Notes: a model not told the origin generated them from the letters alone. A stretch of 64,000 nt of DNA from Nocardioides glacieisoli (GCF_004137245.1 NZ_SDWS01000003.1:394281-458280); one strand, 5' to 3'. Shown: positions 45,262-53,601, counted from the stretch's first letter. Numbers and translations are program-made.

Positions 45262-47304
45262 TTGCTCGAAGCGCTCGATCCCGAGCAGCGACAGGTCGCC
45301 GAGGCGCTGCGCGGTCCCGTGCGCGTGCTGGCGGGCGCCGGCACGGGCAAGACGCGGGCCGTCACGCACCGAATCGCCCACGGCGTGGCAACTGGGGTCT
45401 ATGCGCCGACCGAGGTGCTTGCGCTGTCCTTCACCACCCGCGCGGCGGGCGAGATGCGCGAGCGGCTCCGCGCGCTGGGTGCGCCGGGTGTGCAGGCGCG
45501 GACGTTCCACTCCGCCGCGCTGCGCCAGCTCCGGTTCTTCTGGCCGCGGGTGCACCAGCGAGAGCTGCCCGAGCTCACCCAGTCCAAGCTGGGGATGCTC
45601 GCGCTCGCGGCCCGGCGCCAGCGGCTCGCCACCGACCAGGCCACCCTGCGCGACCTGGCGAGCGAGATCGAGTGGGCCAAGGTCAGCAACGTCTCCCCGG
45701 ACACCTACGCCGCGCTCGCCCGGGCGCGCGGACGCTCGGTCTCGGGGCTCGACCCCGAGGTCGTCGCGCGCGCCTTCGGCGCCTACGAGGAGGTCAAGCG
45801 CGACCAGGGCCGGATGGACATGGAGGACGTGCTCCTCTTCGGCGCGGGCCTGCTCGCCGACAACGAGGCCGTCGCCGCGCAGGTGCGCCGTCAGTACAAG
45901 TGGTTCGTCGTCGACGAGTTCCAGGACGTCTCGCCGCTGCAGTACGCGCTGCTCGACCTGTGGCTCGGCGGCCGCGACGAGCTCTGCGTCGTCGGCGACC
46001 CGGCCCAGACGATCTACTCGTTCGCCGGTGCCGACGCGCGCTACCTCCGCGAGTTCACGCAGCGCTTCCCCTCGGCCACGAGCGTCGAGCTGGTCCGCAA
46101 CTACCGCTCGACGCCCGAGGTGGTGGCCGGCGCCAACACCCTGCTGGCCGGCACCGCGAGCCAGGGCGTCGCGCTCGTCGCCCAGCGACCGGGCGGCGCC
46201 ACGATCACCTATCGCGAGGCGACCGACGAGGTGGCCGAGGCCGACGCCGTCGCCGACCGGATCGCCGCCCTGCGCGCGCAGGGCACGCCGGCCAGCCGGA
46301 TGGCGGTGCTGCTGCGGATCAACGCGCAGTCCGAGCGTTTCGAGGAGGCGCTCGCCGCGCGCGGCCTGCCCTACGTCGTACGCGGTGCGGCGCGGTTCTT
46401 CGACCGACCCGAGGTGCGGCAGGCGATCACCCTCGTCCGGGGTGCGGCACGCAGCGGCGAGGGGTCGGGGCCTGTTGCCGAGGCAGTCCTCGCGGTCCTG
46501 TCGCAGATGGGTCACTCCGTCCAGCCCCCGGAGGGCAGGGGAGAGGTCCGCAACCGGTGGGAGTCGCTCCAGGCCCTGGTCGACCTCTCGGCCGACTTCG
46601 CGCGTGAACAGCCCGAGGCGTCGCTCGGGGACTTCGTCGACGACCTCGACCGCCGCGCCGGCGAGCAGCACGCGCCGGTCGCCGACGCCGTCACGATCGC
46701 GACCATCCACTCCGCCAAGGGTCTCGAGTGGGACGCCGTCTTCGTCGCCGGCATGCACGAGAAGATGATGCCGATCTCGCAGGCGCAGACCCCGGCCGAG
46801 GTCGAGGAGGAGCGCCGGCTGCTCTACGTCGCGATGACCCGTGCCCGTGACGAGCTCACCGTGTCGTGGGCGAGTGCCCGCGAGCCGGGCGGCCGTGGCA
46901 ACCGCAGTGCGTCGCCGTTCCTGGCGCCGCTGCTCGACGGCGCGCCCGGTGTCTCCTCGCAGCGCCGCGAGCGCGGGAAGCGCAACCGCGCGGCGATGCG
47001 GTGCCGCGAGTGCGGGGGCTCGCTGTCCACGCCTGCGGAGAAGAAGATCGGTCGCTGCGCCGACTGCCCCGCGTCCTACGACGAGGCGCTCTTCGAGCGG
47101 TTGCGGGAGTGGCGGCTCGCGCGGGCGTCGGAGGACAGCGTGCCGGCCTTCGTGATCTTCACCGACGCGACCCTGCAGCTCATCGCGGAGCACTCCCCGG
47201 CGGACGAGAGGGGGCTGCGAGCGATCAGCGGAGTGGGCCCCAGCAAGCTCACCAAGTACGGCGACGAGGTGCTCTCCCTGGTCGCCGACGCGTCCAAAGG
47301 ATGA
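45262..47304 (+). CDS. uvrD2: UvrD2 DNA helicase
   Basis: A 680-residue superfamily 1 helicase. It has Walker A AGAGTGKTRAVTHRI, VVDEFQDVSPLQ, GDPAQTIYSFAGAD and IHSAKGLEWDAVFVAGM. A tetracysteine zinc motif (CRECGG ... CADCP, about residues 577-598) and a C-terminal HRDC domain (ending GVGPSKLTKYGDEVLSLV) identify UvrD2, not UvrD1. The TTG at 45262 is preceded by AGGAG at a good distance and avoids the divergent mycoredoxin gene. The frame is open back to 45103. Confidence 0.9.
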   Translation: MLEALDPEQRQVAEALRGPVRVLAGAGTGKTRAVTHRIAHGVATGVYAPTEVLALSFTTRAAGEMRERLRALGAPGVQARTFHSAALRQLRFFWPRVHQRELPELTQSKLGMLALAARRQRLATDQATLRDLASEIEWAKVSNVSPDTYAALARARGRSVSGLDPEVVARAFGAYEEVKRDQGRMDMEDVLLFGAGLLADNEAVAAQVRRQYKWFVVDEFQDVSPLQYALLDLWLGGRDELCVVGDPAQTIYSFAGADARYLREFTQRFPSATSVELVRNYRSTPEVVAGANTLLAGTASQGVALVAQRPGGATITYREATDEVAEADAVADRIAALRAQGTPASRMAVLLRINAQSERFEEALAARGLPYVVRGAARFFDRPEVRQAITLVRGAARSGEGSGPVAEAVLAVLSQMGHSVQPPEGRGEVRNRWESLQALVDLSADFAREQPEASLGDFVDDLDRRAGEQHAPVADAVTIATIHSAKGLEWDAVFVAGMHEKMMPISQAQTPAEVEEERRLLYVAMTRARDELTVSWASAREPGGRGNRSASPFLAPLLDGAPGVSSQRRERGKRNRAAMRCRECGGSLSTPAEKKIGRCADCPASYDEALFERLREWRLARASEDSVPAFVIFTDATLQLIAEHSPADERGLRAISGVGPSKLTKYGDEVLSLVADASKG

Positions 47305-47341
47305 TTCGGAGAAGTTTTTCCGGTAATACCCATAAAATCGT

Positions 47342-47371
47342 TTGCCCCTGACGCGGCGCAGGGTCTAGCGT
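47342..47371 (+). promoter_or_regulatory. whiB7 promoter with upstream AT-rich tract
   Basis: TTGCCC (47342-47347) and TAGCGT (47366-47371) are 18 bp apart. Just upstream of the -35 element is the AT-rich ATAAAATCG (47332-47340). WhiB7 with SigA is known to activate promoters bearing an AT-rich block next to the -35 element, bound by its AT-hook. This is therefore a good candidate for autoregulation. Confidence 0.7.
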
Positions 47372-47444
47372 TCTCGCAACAACCCGATGCGCATGGGATC
47401 CCTGACAAGGATCCGCGCCTGATGCCCCGAAGGAGGTGGCCCCC

Positions 47445-47627
47445 ATGGAGAACTACACGAAGACGATGACGGCTTGGACGCCGTCCTTCGGCATGTCCAC
47501 CCTCGGCCGCCCCTGCGCGCACTCGCGCGCCTTCGGCGCCGGCGTGGTGGTCGTCCAGGGCGACGCCGCCATCGTTCGCATCAAGGGCGATTTCCCGGGT
47601 TCTCCTACCTGGAGTCCGTCGACATAG
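47445..47627 (+). CDS. whiB7 leader upstream ORF
   Basis: A 60-codon ORF starting ATG at 47445 with an excellent GAAGGAGG ribosome site. It ends at TAG 47625-47627, 120 bp before whiB7. It reads MENYTKTMTAWTPSFGMSTL and continues with a Val-rich middle and a Pro/Ser end. Such leader peptides sense slowed translation by ribosome-targeting drugs. They thereby prevent terminator formation and allow whiB7 expression. The peptide itself need not be functional. Confidence 0.72.
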   Translation: MENYTKTMTAWTPSFGMSTLGRPCAHSRAFGAGVVVVQGDAAIVRIKGDFPGSPTWSPST

Positions 47628-47653
47628 GTGACTCACCTACATCGGCAGCCTCC

Positions 47654-47695
47654 AGGCCGCGGAACCCGACACCGGGATCCGCGGCCTTTCTGTTT
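47654..47695 (+). terminator. whiB7 attenuator terminator
   Basis: A stem of GGCCGCGGA (47655-47663) with TCCGCGGCC (47678-47686), extended inward by CCCG/CGGG, is followed by TTTCTGTTT. It lies between the leader ORF and whiB7 and matches an intrinsic attenuator. A smaller hairpin, TAGGTG-ACT-CACCTA at 47625-47639, overlaps the leader stop codon. It may compete in an alternative fold. Confidence 0.8.
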
Positions 47696-47747
47696 GTCCA
47701 GTTCAGTTCAACCCGCGATCAGGTCAACGAGTAGGAGGTGAATACAC

Positions 47748-48131
47748 ATGACCATCAGCGTTCTCGACCGCAATCGAGCTGCCGACGCCAAGACCCAGAA
47801 GGAGCCCCAGGCCCCGCTGGGAGCACTGCACGACGCAGCCGCCGGAGTGGATGAGGAGTTGCTGCCCTGCCGCACTGGCGACGCAGAGCTGTGGTTTGCC
47901 GAGTCCCCCGCGGACGTGGAGCACGCCAAAGCCCTCTGCATCGCCTGCCCCGTGCAGGCGCTGTGCCTCGACGGAGCCCTCGAGCGGCGTGAGCCGTGGG
48001 GCGTCTGGGGAGGCGAGCTCTTCCTCCAGGGCGTGGTGATCCCGCGCAAGCGGCCGCGAGGCCGGCCCCGCAAGTCCGACCAGCTTGCTCACGCGGCCGA
48101 GCAGAAGCAGAAGGACGGGGCCGCCGCGTAG
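47748..48131 (+). CDS. whiB7: WhiB7 redox-sensitive antibiotic-resistance regulator
   Basis: A 127-residue WhiB-family protein that binds SigA and a [4Fe-4S] cluster. The four cysteines lie in LLPCRTGDAELWF (one) and HAKALCIACPVQALCLDG (three). The G(V/I)WGG turn reads EPWGVWGGELFLQG. The C-terminal AT-hook KRPRGRPRKS is specific to WhiB7. An AGGAGG ribosome site lies 9 bp before the ATG. A leader ORF and attenuator precede it. Confidence 0.94.
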   Translation: MTISVLDRNRAADAKTQKEPQAPLGALHDAAAGVDEELLPCRTGDAELWFAESPADVEHAKALCIACPVQALCLDGALERREPWGVWGGELFLQGVVIPRKRPRGRPRKSDQLAHAAEQKQKDGAAA

Positions 48132-48183
48132 GCGCCACCGCGTACTCACTCCCACTCAGGAAACACAAGGAAAACCACCTCAC

Positions 48184-48378
48184 ATGAAGACCTACCGAAA
48201 CGGAAGCAACGACATGAATCTCATGCATGAAGAACTCGCACGCGCGCAAATGACCGCGCGCCTGGGAGAGGCGCACGAAATGCGTCGTGGCCACCAGCTG
48301 GCCATGGCACGTCGGATGAGCCGCAAGGCCGAGCAGGCCGCGCAGCAGGCGCGTCTCGCCCTCGCCCGCGCGCTCTGA
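48184..48378 (+). CDS. Small basic helical protein downstream of whiB7
   Basis: A 64-residue protein rich in Ala, Arg, Met and Gln, probably one long amphipathic helix (EELARAQMTARLGEAHEMRR and the Ala-rich end). AAGGAA lies about 13 nt upstream of the ATG. It starts 52 bp after whiB7 and may share its transcript. No known family. A perfect hairpin follows the stop. Confidence 0.6.
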   Translation: MKTYRNGSNDMNLMHEELARAQMTARLGEAHEMRRGHQLAMARRMSRKAEQAAQQARLALARAL

Positions 48379-48408
48379 TCCACTCACCTGATCGCGGGTG
48401 GGCACAGC

Positions 48409-48449
48409 ACGAGCCGGTACGTCGTCACGGTGACGACGTACCGGCTCGT
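48409..48449. terminator. Perfect 19-bp hairpin
   Basis: Arms ACGAGCCGGTACGTCGTCA (48409-48427) and its exact complement (48431-48449) with a 3-nt CGG loop. CGGCATTTCC follows. It lies 30 bp after the small helical-protein gene and most likely ends the whiB7 transcript. Confidence 0.75.
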
Positions 48450-48490
48450 CGGCATTTCCGGGTCGGCGTCGCGGGAGTAGCGTCGCCCGC

Positions 48491-48664
48491 GTGAGTGAGG
48501 ACGAGACCGTGACCTGCAGCTATTGCGGGGCGCAGGCGCCGGTCGTCGAGACGCTGAGCTGGACGACCGCGGTCGAGCGGGGCCGGCAGCAGCGCTTCTG
48601 CGTCGGCTGCTCGCGGGACAACCTGCGGGCGATGGAGGGCAAGCTCGACAGCGAGTGGTGGTGA
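48491..48664 (+). CDS. Small zinc-ribbon protein
   Basis: A 57-residue protein starting GTG at 48491 and ending TGA at 48662-48664. Four cysteines in two pairs, TCSYCGAQAP near residue 9 and FCVGCSRDN near residue 39, make a zinc ribbon. The rest is charged and ends with two tryptophans. Small ORFs of this type are common in actinobacteria. The function is unknown. Confidence 0.72.
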   Translation: MSEDETVTCSYCGAQAPVVETLSWTTAVERGRQQRFCVGCSRDNLRAMEGKLDSEWW

Positions 48665-48677
48665 CCACCCACGTCGA

Positions 48678-49193
48678 TCAGGCCGTGTCGAACCAGGCGC
48701 AGCCGCAGTAGGGATGGCGCTCCCACCGCCGTTGCGTCGGGAGCGGCTCGTGGTCGTGGCGCCACGACGTCAGCCAGGTGTGCGGCGGCTCCCCGACGGC
48801 CCAGGCGGCCAGGTCCCGCGCAGCCGCCCCGGCGGCGATGGCCAGCAGCGGGCGGGCGACCTCCGCCGCAGCCGTCGCCGGACGGTCATCGAGGACAGCG
48901 GCAGCCACGCATCGCGCGCACGGACCCACTCCGGGTGCGGCCCACGGCCCGACCTCGACGGACCACGGGGTGACCGCGACGAGCAGGTGGGGGAGCGACG
49001 CAACGCTCCAGTCGTCGACGGCAGCCGAGACCTCGCGGCCGGGGGCGAGGCTGATGCCGACGGGTGCGGCGGTCTCCACGGTGACCCCGGCGACCGCGAG
49101 CGCCGCCAGGGCCTGGGTCCGCCACGCGGGCGGGCAGTCGAGCTGGGCGCGCAATCCGAGGGCGTACGGGCTGCGGATGAGGGGGAGGGACAT
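48678..49193 (-). CDS. Short cyclodehydratase/ThiF-like (TOMM-type) protein
   Basis: A 171-residue protein with SLPHLLVAVTPWSVEVGPWAAPGVGPCARCVAAAVLDD and a C-terminal WERHPYCGCAW. CxxC pairs followed by HPxCGC occur in the zinc site of ThiF-like cyclodehydratase partners of thiazole/oxazole-modified microcin pathways. This copy is short, lacks a full adenylation domain, and has no YcaO partner nearby. It may be a degenerate or repurposed member. A related unknown gene is present at this place in the mycobacterial locus (Rv3196), from memory. Confidence 0.5.
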   Translation of the reverse strand: MSLPLIRSPYALGLRAQLDCPPAWRTQALAALAVAGVTVETAAPVGISLAPGREVSAAVDDWSVASLPHLLVAVTPWSVEVGPWAAPGVGPCARCVAAAVLDDRPATAAAEVARPLLAIAAGAAARDLAAWAVGEPPHTWLTSWRHDHEPLPTQRRWERHPYCGCAWFDTA

Positions 49194-49265
49194 GTCCCGG
49201 ACGCTGCCACGCGGGGCGGCAGCGCGGGCGGCCGTCCACAGGCCAAATGCCCGCAGGGGAAATGC

Positions 49266-49300
49266 AGCAGCGGCGCCACCCGAGGGGTGACGCCGCTGCT
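49266..49300 (-). terminator. Terminator of the DUF5679 gene
   Basis: AGCAGCGGCG (49266-49275) pairs exactly with CGCCGCTGCT (49291-49300), extended inward by CACC/GGTG. It lies 20 bp beyond the stop of the minus-strand DUF5679 gene. Confidence 0.65.
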
Positions 49301-49320
49301 AGGTGCTCAAGGGGTGATTC

Positions 49321-49479
49321 TCACGCCTTGCCGAGGATGCGGTTCAGGTTGGTACCGCAGACCGGGCAGACGCCCTTGGCCATCTTGGTGCCCTTGTCGT
49401 TGACCTTGATCTCGCCCTCCGCCTCGCGCTTCTCCTTGCACTTGACGCAGTAGAACTCACCGCTCCAGGTCTCCGCCAT
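49321..49479 (-). CDS. DUF5679 zinc-ribbon protein
   Basis: A 52-residue protein beginning MAETWSGEFYCVKCKEKR, with a second pair in KGVCPVCGTNLNRILGKA. The two CxxC pairs make a zinc ribbon. The sequence matches the short, highly conserved DUF5679 family of actinobacteria. A strong AAGGAGG site lies 4 bp before the ATG. The function is unknown. Confidence 0.85.
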   Translation of the reverse strand: MAETWSGEFYCVKCKEKREAEGEIKVNDKGTKMAKGVCPVCGTNLNRILGKA

Positions 49480-49618
49480 GACGGCCTCCTTGCTTGTTTA
49501 CTTCTTGGTCGTCGCGACGGGGTTGTCGAAGGGGAAGCCCGCCGGGGAGCCTGGCGGTCGCCAGCGCTCCGCGGACGACCCTACGCCACGCGTGGCCCAC
49601 GCTCACGCACCACACGCG

Positions 49619-49650
49619 CTGAGCGTGAATCCGGGTATTTCCACGCTCAG
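49619..49650. promoter_or_regulatory. Inverted repeat upstream of the enoyl-CoA hydratase gene
   Basis: CTGAGCGTG (49619-49627) pairs with CACGCTCAG (49642-49650). A third copy of CACGCTCA lies at 49598-49605. The repeat sits 22 bp before the start of the next gene. It could be an operator for a TetR- or FadR-type regulator, or a simple hairpin. Confidence 0.4.
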
Positions 49651-49671
49651 GCCGATCAGTACCCTCGGGGC

Positions 49672-50499
49672 ATGCCAGAGACCCCTCTCGACGCCCTGCC
49701 CGACGCTCTCCCGATGGCCCACCTCCGCCTCGAGCGCCCGACGGAGGGGGTCGTGCTGCTGACCCTCGACAACCCCGACATGCGCAACGCGATGAGCGAC
49801 GAGATGACCGCGTCGTGGGTCGCGGCGATCGACGCGGTCGCCGCCGACCCGTCCGTGCGCGCCGTGGTCGTGACGGGGGAGGGGAGCGCGTTCTGCTCGG
49901 GCGGCAACACGTCGTGGATCGCCAGCGAGCCCGATGCGAGCGTCGACCAGCTGAGGTCGCGGATGATGCCGTTCTACCGGGCCTGGCTCTCGATCCGCCG
50001 GCTCGAGGTGCCGACCATCGCGGCGGTCAACGGGGCCGCGATCGGCGCGGGGCTCTGCCTCGCGCTCGCCTGCGACATCCGCTACGCCGCTGCGGGTGCC
50101 AAGCTCGGGCTCCCGTTCAACAAGCTCGGCATGCACGCAGGCATGGCGGGGACGTGGCTGCTCCCCAACGTCGTCGGCCCGGCCCACGCGCGCGACCTGC
50201 TCCTCACCGGCCGGGTCGTCGAGGCCGACGAGGCCCTGCGGCTGGGCCTGGTGTCGCGCGTGGTCGACCGCGACGGCTTCCTCGACGAGGTGCTCGAGAC
50301 GGCCGCCGGCATCGCGGCCACCGCGCCCATCGCGAGCCGGCTCACCAAGATCGCGCTCGCCGACGGCGGCCACGCCGACTTCGAGTCGGCCCTGCAGTGG
50401 GAGGCGCTCGCCCAGCCGATGACCCTCGCGACCGCCGACCTGCAGGAGGGCATCGCCGCGGCGAAGGAGAAGCGGGCGCCGGAGTTCCGCGGCCGCTGA
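49672..50499 (+). CDS. Enoyl-CoA hydratase/isomerase family protein
   Basis: A 275-residue crotonase-fold protein. It has LTLDNPDMRNAMSDEM near the N terminus, VVVTGEGSAFCSGGNTSWIAS (oxyanion hole) and PTIAAVNGAAIGAGLCLALACDIRYAA. A PFNKLGMHAGMAGTWLLPNVVG region follows. The GMAGTWLLP segment, where some hydratases have two catalytic Glu residues, has fewer acids, so it may act as an isomerase. The gene stands alone. Confidence 0.88.
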   Translation: MPETPLDALPDALPMAHLRLERPTEGVVLLTLDNPDMRNAMSDEMTASWVAAIDAVAADPSVRAVVVTGEGSAFCSGGNTSWIASEPDASVDQLRSRMMPFYRAWLSIRRLEVPTIAAVNGAAIGAGLCLALACDIRYAAAGAKLGLPFNKLGMHAGMAGTWLLPNVVGPAHARDLLLTGRVVEADEALRLGLVSRVVDRDGFLDEVLETAAGIAATAPIASRLTKIALADGGHADFESALQWEALAQPMTLATADLQEGIAAAKEKRAPEFRGR

Positions 50500-50522
50500 G
50501 CGACAGCTGCGTCCCGGGACGA

Positions 50523-50591
50523 CAGAAGGGCCCCGCAGCCTTCGGCGCCTGCCTTCCCCTGCTGACGTCGAGGAGCCGTGGGGCCCTTCTG
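50523..50591 (+). terminator. Hairpin with long loop after the enoyl-CoA hydratase gene
   Basis: CAGAAGGGCCCC (50523-50534) pairs with GGGGCCCTTCTG (50580-50591). The intervening 45 nt include a GC-rich internal fold. It follows the gene by 24 bp and likely acts as a terminator. Confidence 0.6.
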
Positions 50592-50803
50592 GGGAGCACG
50601 CTAGGAGTCGCGCCGCCGTCGGTCAACGGGTCGGTGTCCACGCCTGTGGACAGGGCTGTGGAGGGGGTGTGCAGTGAGCTCGGTGATCGGTGGACGACCG
50701 GGCGCGCGGTGGGGAGAGCCCTGTGGGCGACACGCCCGGCGCGTCGTCGTACTGTGCGGGTGACCAGCGCGTACGGCGCGAGCGGGGCTGTGGAGGAGAA
50801 ACA

Positions 50804-51853
50804 GTGAGCGACCAGTCGGCGTCCGGCGAGGCCCGGGGACCGGTCGCCACCCTGCGCCGCATCGCGTTCCTCATGGAGCGCCAGCGCGAGGAGAGCCGCC
50901 GCATCGAGGCGTTCCGCAACGCCGCACGCACGATCCTGCCGCTGCCCGAGGACGAGGTACGCCGCCGCGCCGAGACCGGCACGCTCACCGAGCTCGCCGG
51001 GATCGGACCGAGCACGGCCGCGGTGATCACCGACGCGTGCAACGGCATCGTCCCCGAGCGCCTGGTGAAGCTGGAGAAGACCGCGGGGCCGCTCGCGACG
51101 GGTGGTGAGGAGCTGCGGGCACGGCTGCGCGGCGACCTCCACTCGCACAGCGACTGGTCCGACGGCGGGTCGCCGCTCGAGGAGATGGCCATGACCGCGA
51201 TGGAGCTCGGCCACGACTACCTCGTGCTGACCGACCACAGCCCGCGGCTCCGGGTGGCCAACGGGCTCAGCGCCGAGCGGCTCACCCGGCAGCTCGGCGT
51301 CGTCGACGCCGTCAACGAGCACCTGGGCGGGTCGTTCACCCTCCTCAAGGGGATCGAGGTCGACATCCTCGACGACGGGTCGCTCGACCAGACCGACGAG
51401 ATGCTCGGTCGCCTCGACGTCCGCGTGGCGTCGGTGCACTCCAAGCTCCGGATGGACGCCGGCCCGATGACGAAGCGGATGATCGGCGCGGTGCGCAACC
51501 CGCACACCAACGTCCTCGGTCACTGCACGGGGCGCCTGGTCACCGGCAACCGGGGCATGCGCCCGCAGAGCCAGTTCGACGCCAGGGCCGTCTTCACCGC
51601 CTGCGCGGAGGAGGGCGTCGCGGTCGAGATCAACTCGCGGCCCGAGCGGCGCGACCCCCCGACGAAGCTGCTCGAGCTCGCGCGCGACCTCGGCTGCCTC
51701 TTCTCCATTGACTCCGACGCGCACGCACCCGGCCAGCTCGACATGCTCGACCACGGCGCCGCCCGCGCCACCGAGGCCGGGATCGACCCCGACCGGATCG
51801 TCACGACCTGGGAGCGCGACCGACTGCTCGAGTGGGCGGCCTCGCGGCTCTGA
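50804..51853 (+). CDS. PHP domain phosphoesterase with helix-hairpin-helix (PolX-like)
   Basis: A 349-residue protein. Residues 20-95 resemble the 8-kDa/helix-hairpin-helix part of DNA polymerase X (RRIEAFRNAARTIL, TELAGIGPSTAAVI). The rest is a PHP metal-hydrolase: GDLHSHSDWSDGG, YLVLTDHSP, KGIEVDIL, ASVHSKL, LGHCTGRL and IDSDAHAPGQ supply the His/Asp/Glu metal ligands. The polymerase domain is missing. A GGAGGAG site precedes the GTG start. It probably acts as a histidinol-phosphatase-like or DNA 3-prime phosphoesterase enzyme. Confidence 0.85.
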   Translation: MSDQSASGEARGPVATLRRIAFLMERQREESRRIEAFRNAARTILPLPEDEVRRRAETGTLTELAGIGPSTAAVITDACNGIVPERLVKLEKTAGPLATGGEELRARLRGDLHSHSDWSDGGSPLEEMAMTAMELGHDYLVLTDHSPRLRVANGLSAERLTRQLGVVDAVNEHLGGSFTLLKGIEVDILDDGSLDQTDEMLGRLDVRVASVHSKLRMDAGPMTKRMIGAVRNPHTNVLGHCTGRLVTGNRGMRPQSQFDARAVFTACAEEGVAVEINSRPERRDPPTKLLELARDLGCLFSIDSDAHAPGQLDMLDHGAARATEAGIDPDRIVTTWERDRLLEWAASRL

Positions 51854-51902
51854 CCAGCGCGTCCGGCCCTCGCTGTGGGTGCCGAGGGTTAGGTTCGGCT
51901 GC

Positions 51903-52442
51903 ATGAACGCGCGGAACCCCACCCCCGACGTGGAGGTACGCCGCTCGCGTCGCCGCCGGCGCACGGTGTCGGCCTACCGTGACGGCGAGCGGATCGTCGT
52001 GCTCATCCCGGCGACCATGAGCAAGCGCGACGAGGCGACGTGGGTCGCCGACATGGTCAAGCGGATCGAGCGGCAGGAGCGGCGCAAGCTGCGCTCCGAC
52101 GACGACCTGGTCGCGCGCGCTGCGACGCTCAACGACCTCTACCTCGGCGGGCTCGCCGTGCCGGCCTCCGTGCGCTGGGTGACCAACCAGCACGCACGGT
52201 GGGGGTCCTGCACGCCGGGCGACCGGACCATCCGGCTCAGCGACCGGCTCCAGCAGATGCCGGGCTGGGTCGTCGACTACGTGCTGGTCCACGAGCTCGC
52301 GCACCTGCTCGAGGCCGGCCACACGGCCGAGTTCTGGGCCTGGGTCGACCGCTATCCGAAGGCCGAGAAGGCCAAGGGCTACCTCGAGGGGTATTCCACG
52401 GGAGCTCGACTCAGGCCCCCTCCCGGAGCAGGTCCCGAGTAG
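51903..52442 (+). CDS. YgjP-like (DUF45) metallopeptidase
   Basis: A 179-residue protein with a C-terminal zinc-metalloprotease site, VDYVLVHELAHLLEAGHTAEFWAWV. The HExxH and following Glu/His pattern and WVTNQHARWGSCT identify the YgjP/DUF45 family. The N terminus is Arg-rich and basic. It starts 50 bp after the PHP gene and may be co-transcribed. Confidence 0.82.
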   Translation: MNARNPTPDVEVRRSRRRRRTVSAYRDGERIVVLIPATMSKRDEATWVADMVKRIERQERRKLRSDDDLVARAATLNDLYLGGLAVPASVRWVTNQHARWGSCTPGDRTIRLSDRLQQMPGWVVDYVLVHELAHLLEAGHTAEFWAWVDRYPKAEKAKGYLEGYSTGARLRPPPGAGPE

Positions 52443-52585
52443 TTCTCCACGTGCGGTGAACAGCGCCCTCAAGGTATCCCGGAGGATGCGCTGGCCGGGG
52501 GTAATTGAACGTTCCAGAACCTAATCTGGTCCAGACCGATACCCGGGAGGATCCGAGACTTCCCGATCTGCTGTGGGGAATCTTC

Positions 52586-53053
52586 GTGACCGGAATCAAG
52601 CCGGACCGCCGTCAAGTCATCCGTGCCGGCGCCTGGACCGTGCCTGCCATCGCCGTGGCGACGGCTGCGCCTGCGTTCGCTGCGTCGGCGGCCAACATGT
52701 CCACCAGCAGCGGCACGTTTGTCGTGCGGAACAACAACTTTATCGACAGCAGCAATGTGGTCCTGCGAAACACCGGGTCGGGTACCACGAGCGGGCTCTC
52801 CATTCTCATCACCGTTACTGCGGGGGTCGACGCGTCAGGGCACACGGCTCCGGGCGGTTGGACGATCACAGTCATCGGCACGAATCAGGTCAGGTTCATC
52901 GCTCCGCTCAATGGTCAGATCGATGCTGGTGTGAACTTGCCTGTGACCTTCTCCATCCGTCGTCTGAACACGAATGGTGGAACGATCTCCGGCGCCATTG
53001 ACGTAGCGTCACCAGGCGTCGACGGCGCACTCACCTCGCTCGTCTACACCTAG
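52586..53053 (+). CDS. Tat-exported small protein, composition unlike neighbours
   Basis: A protein of 155 residues from the GTG at 52586; the frame is open back to a TTG at 52505. The N terminus has a twin-arginine motif DRRQVIRAGAWTVPAIAVATAAPAFAASA with a clear cleavage region. The mature part is rich in Asn, Thr, Ser and Val, with beta-strand repeats and no cysteines (VVRNNNF, VVLRNTGSG). The DNA is visibly less GC-rich than that of its neighbours. No family is recognised. A transferred gene or a surface protein is possible. Confidence 0.62.
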   Translation: MTGIKPDRRQVIRAGAWTVPAIAVATAAPAFAASAANMSTSSGTFVVRNNNFIDSSNVVLRNTGSGTTSGLSILITVTAGVDASGHTAPGGWTITVIGTNQVRFIAPLNGQIDAGVNLPVTFSIRRLNTNGGTISGAIDVASPGVDGALTSLVYT

Positions 53054-53601
53054 CCCCGGCCGCACAGCCGCGCCACCGCGTCGCCGATCAGCCGCCGCAT
53101 GTCCGGATAGATCTCCGGCAGCGCGTCGACCGGCCACCACCGCACGTCGAGCGACTCCTCGCTGACCGCGTGCCGCGAGCCCCGTGCGGCGGTGGCGAGG
53201 AAACGTACGTCCAGGTGGTGCACCTTCGTGCCCGGTGCGCAGAAGAGCACCTCGTGCTCGTCGAGGTCGAGCGGCACCGGGTCGAAGTCGAGGTCGGTGA
53301 GGCCGGACTCCTCGTGCGCCTCGCGCAGCGCCACGCCGGCGAGGGTGGAGTCGCCCGGCTCGCAGTGACCGCCGAAGGCGAACCACCCGTTGGCCTTGCG
53401 GTGGTGGTTGAGCAGCACGGCATCGGCCTCGGGTGTCAGCACGATCGTGCCTGCGGTGAGGTGGTCGGGCAGGCACGCCCGGGTCATCCCCTCGGGCTCG
53501 GCGTCCAGGTGCGCCACGAAGCGGTCCCGCAGCTCGGCGTCGCGCGCGCTCGGCGGCGTCCACCCGGCCAGCACGGCCCGGGCGTCAGCGTGCAGCGTCA
53601 C
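53050..53601 (-). CDS. Nudix hydrolase
   Basis: A 183-residue Nudix protein with the box GGHCEPGDSTLAGVALREAHEESGLTDLD and a following WWPVDALPEIYPDMRRLI. The GTG at 53601 overlaps the stop of the upstream DUF2342 gene by 4 bp (GTGA). The longer open frame to 53811 lies within that gene and is rejected. The substrate is unknown. Its co-transcription with the DUF2342 protease has no obvious functional reason. Confidence 0.85.
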   Translation of the reverse strand: MTLHADARAVLAGWTPPSARDAELRDRFVAHLDAEPEGMTRACLPDHLTAGTIVLTPEADAVLLNHHRKANGWFAFGGHCEPGDSTLAGVALREAHEESGLTDLDFDPVPLDLDEHEVLFCAPGTKVHHLDVRFLATAARGSRHAVSEESLDVRWWPVDALPEIYPDMRRLIGDAVARLCGRG

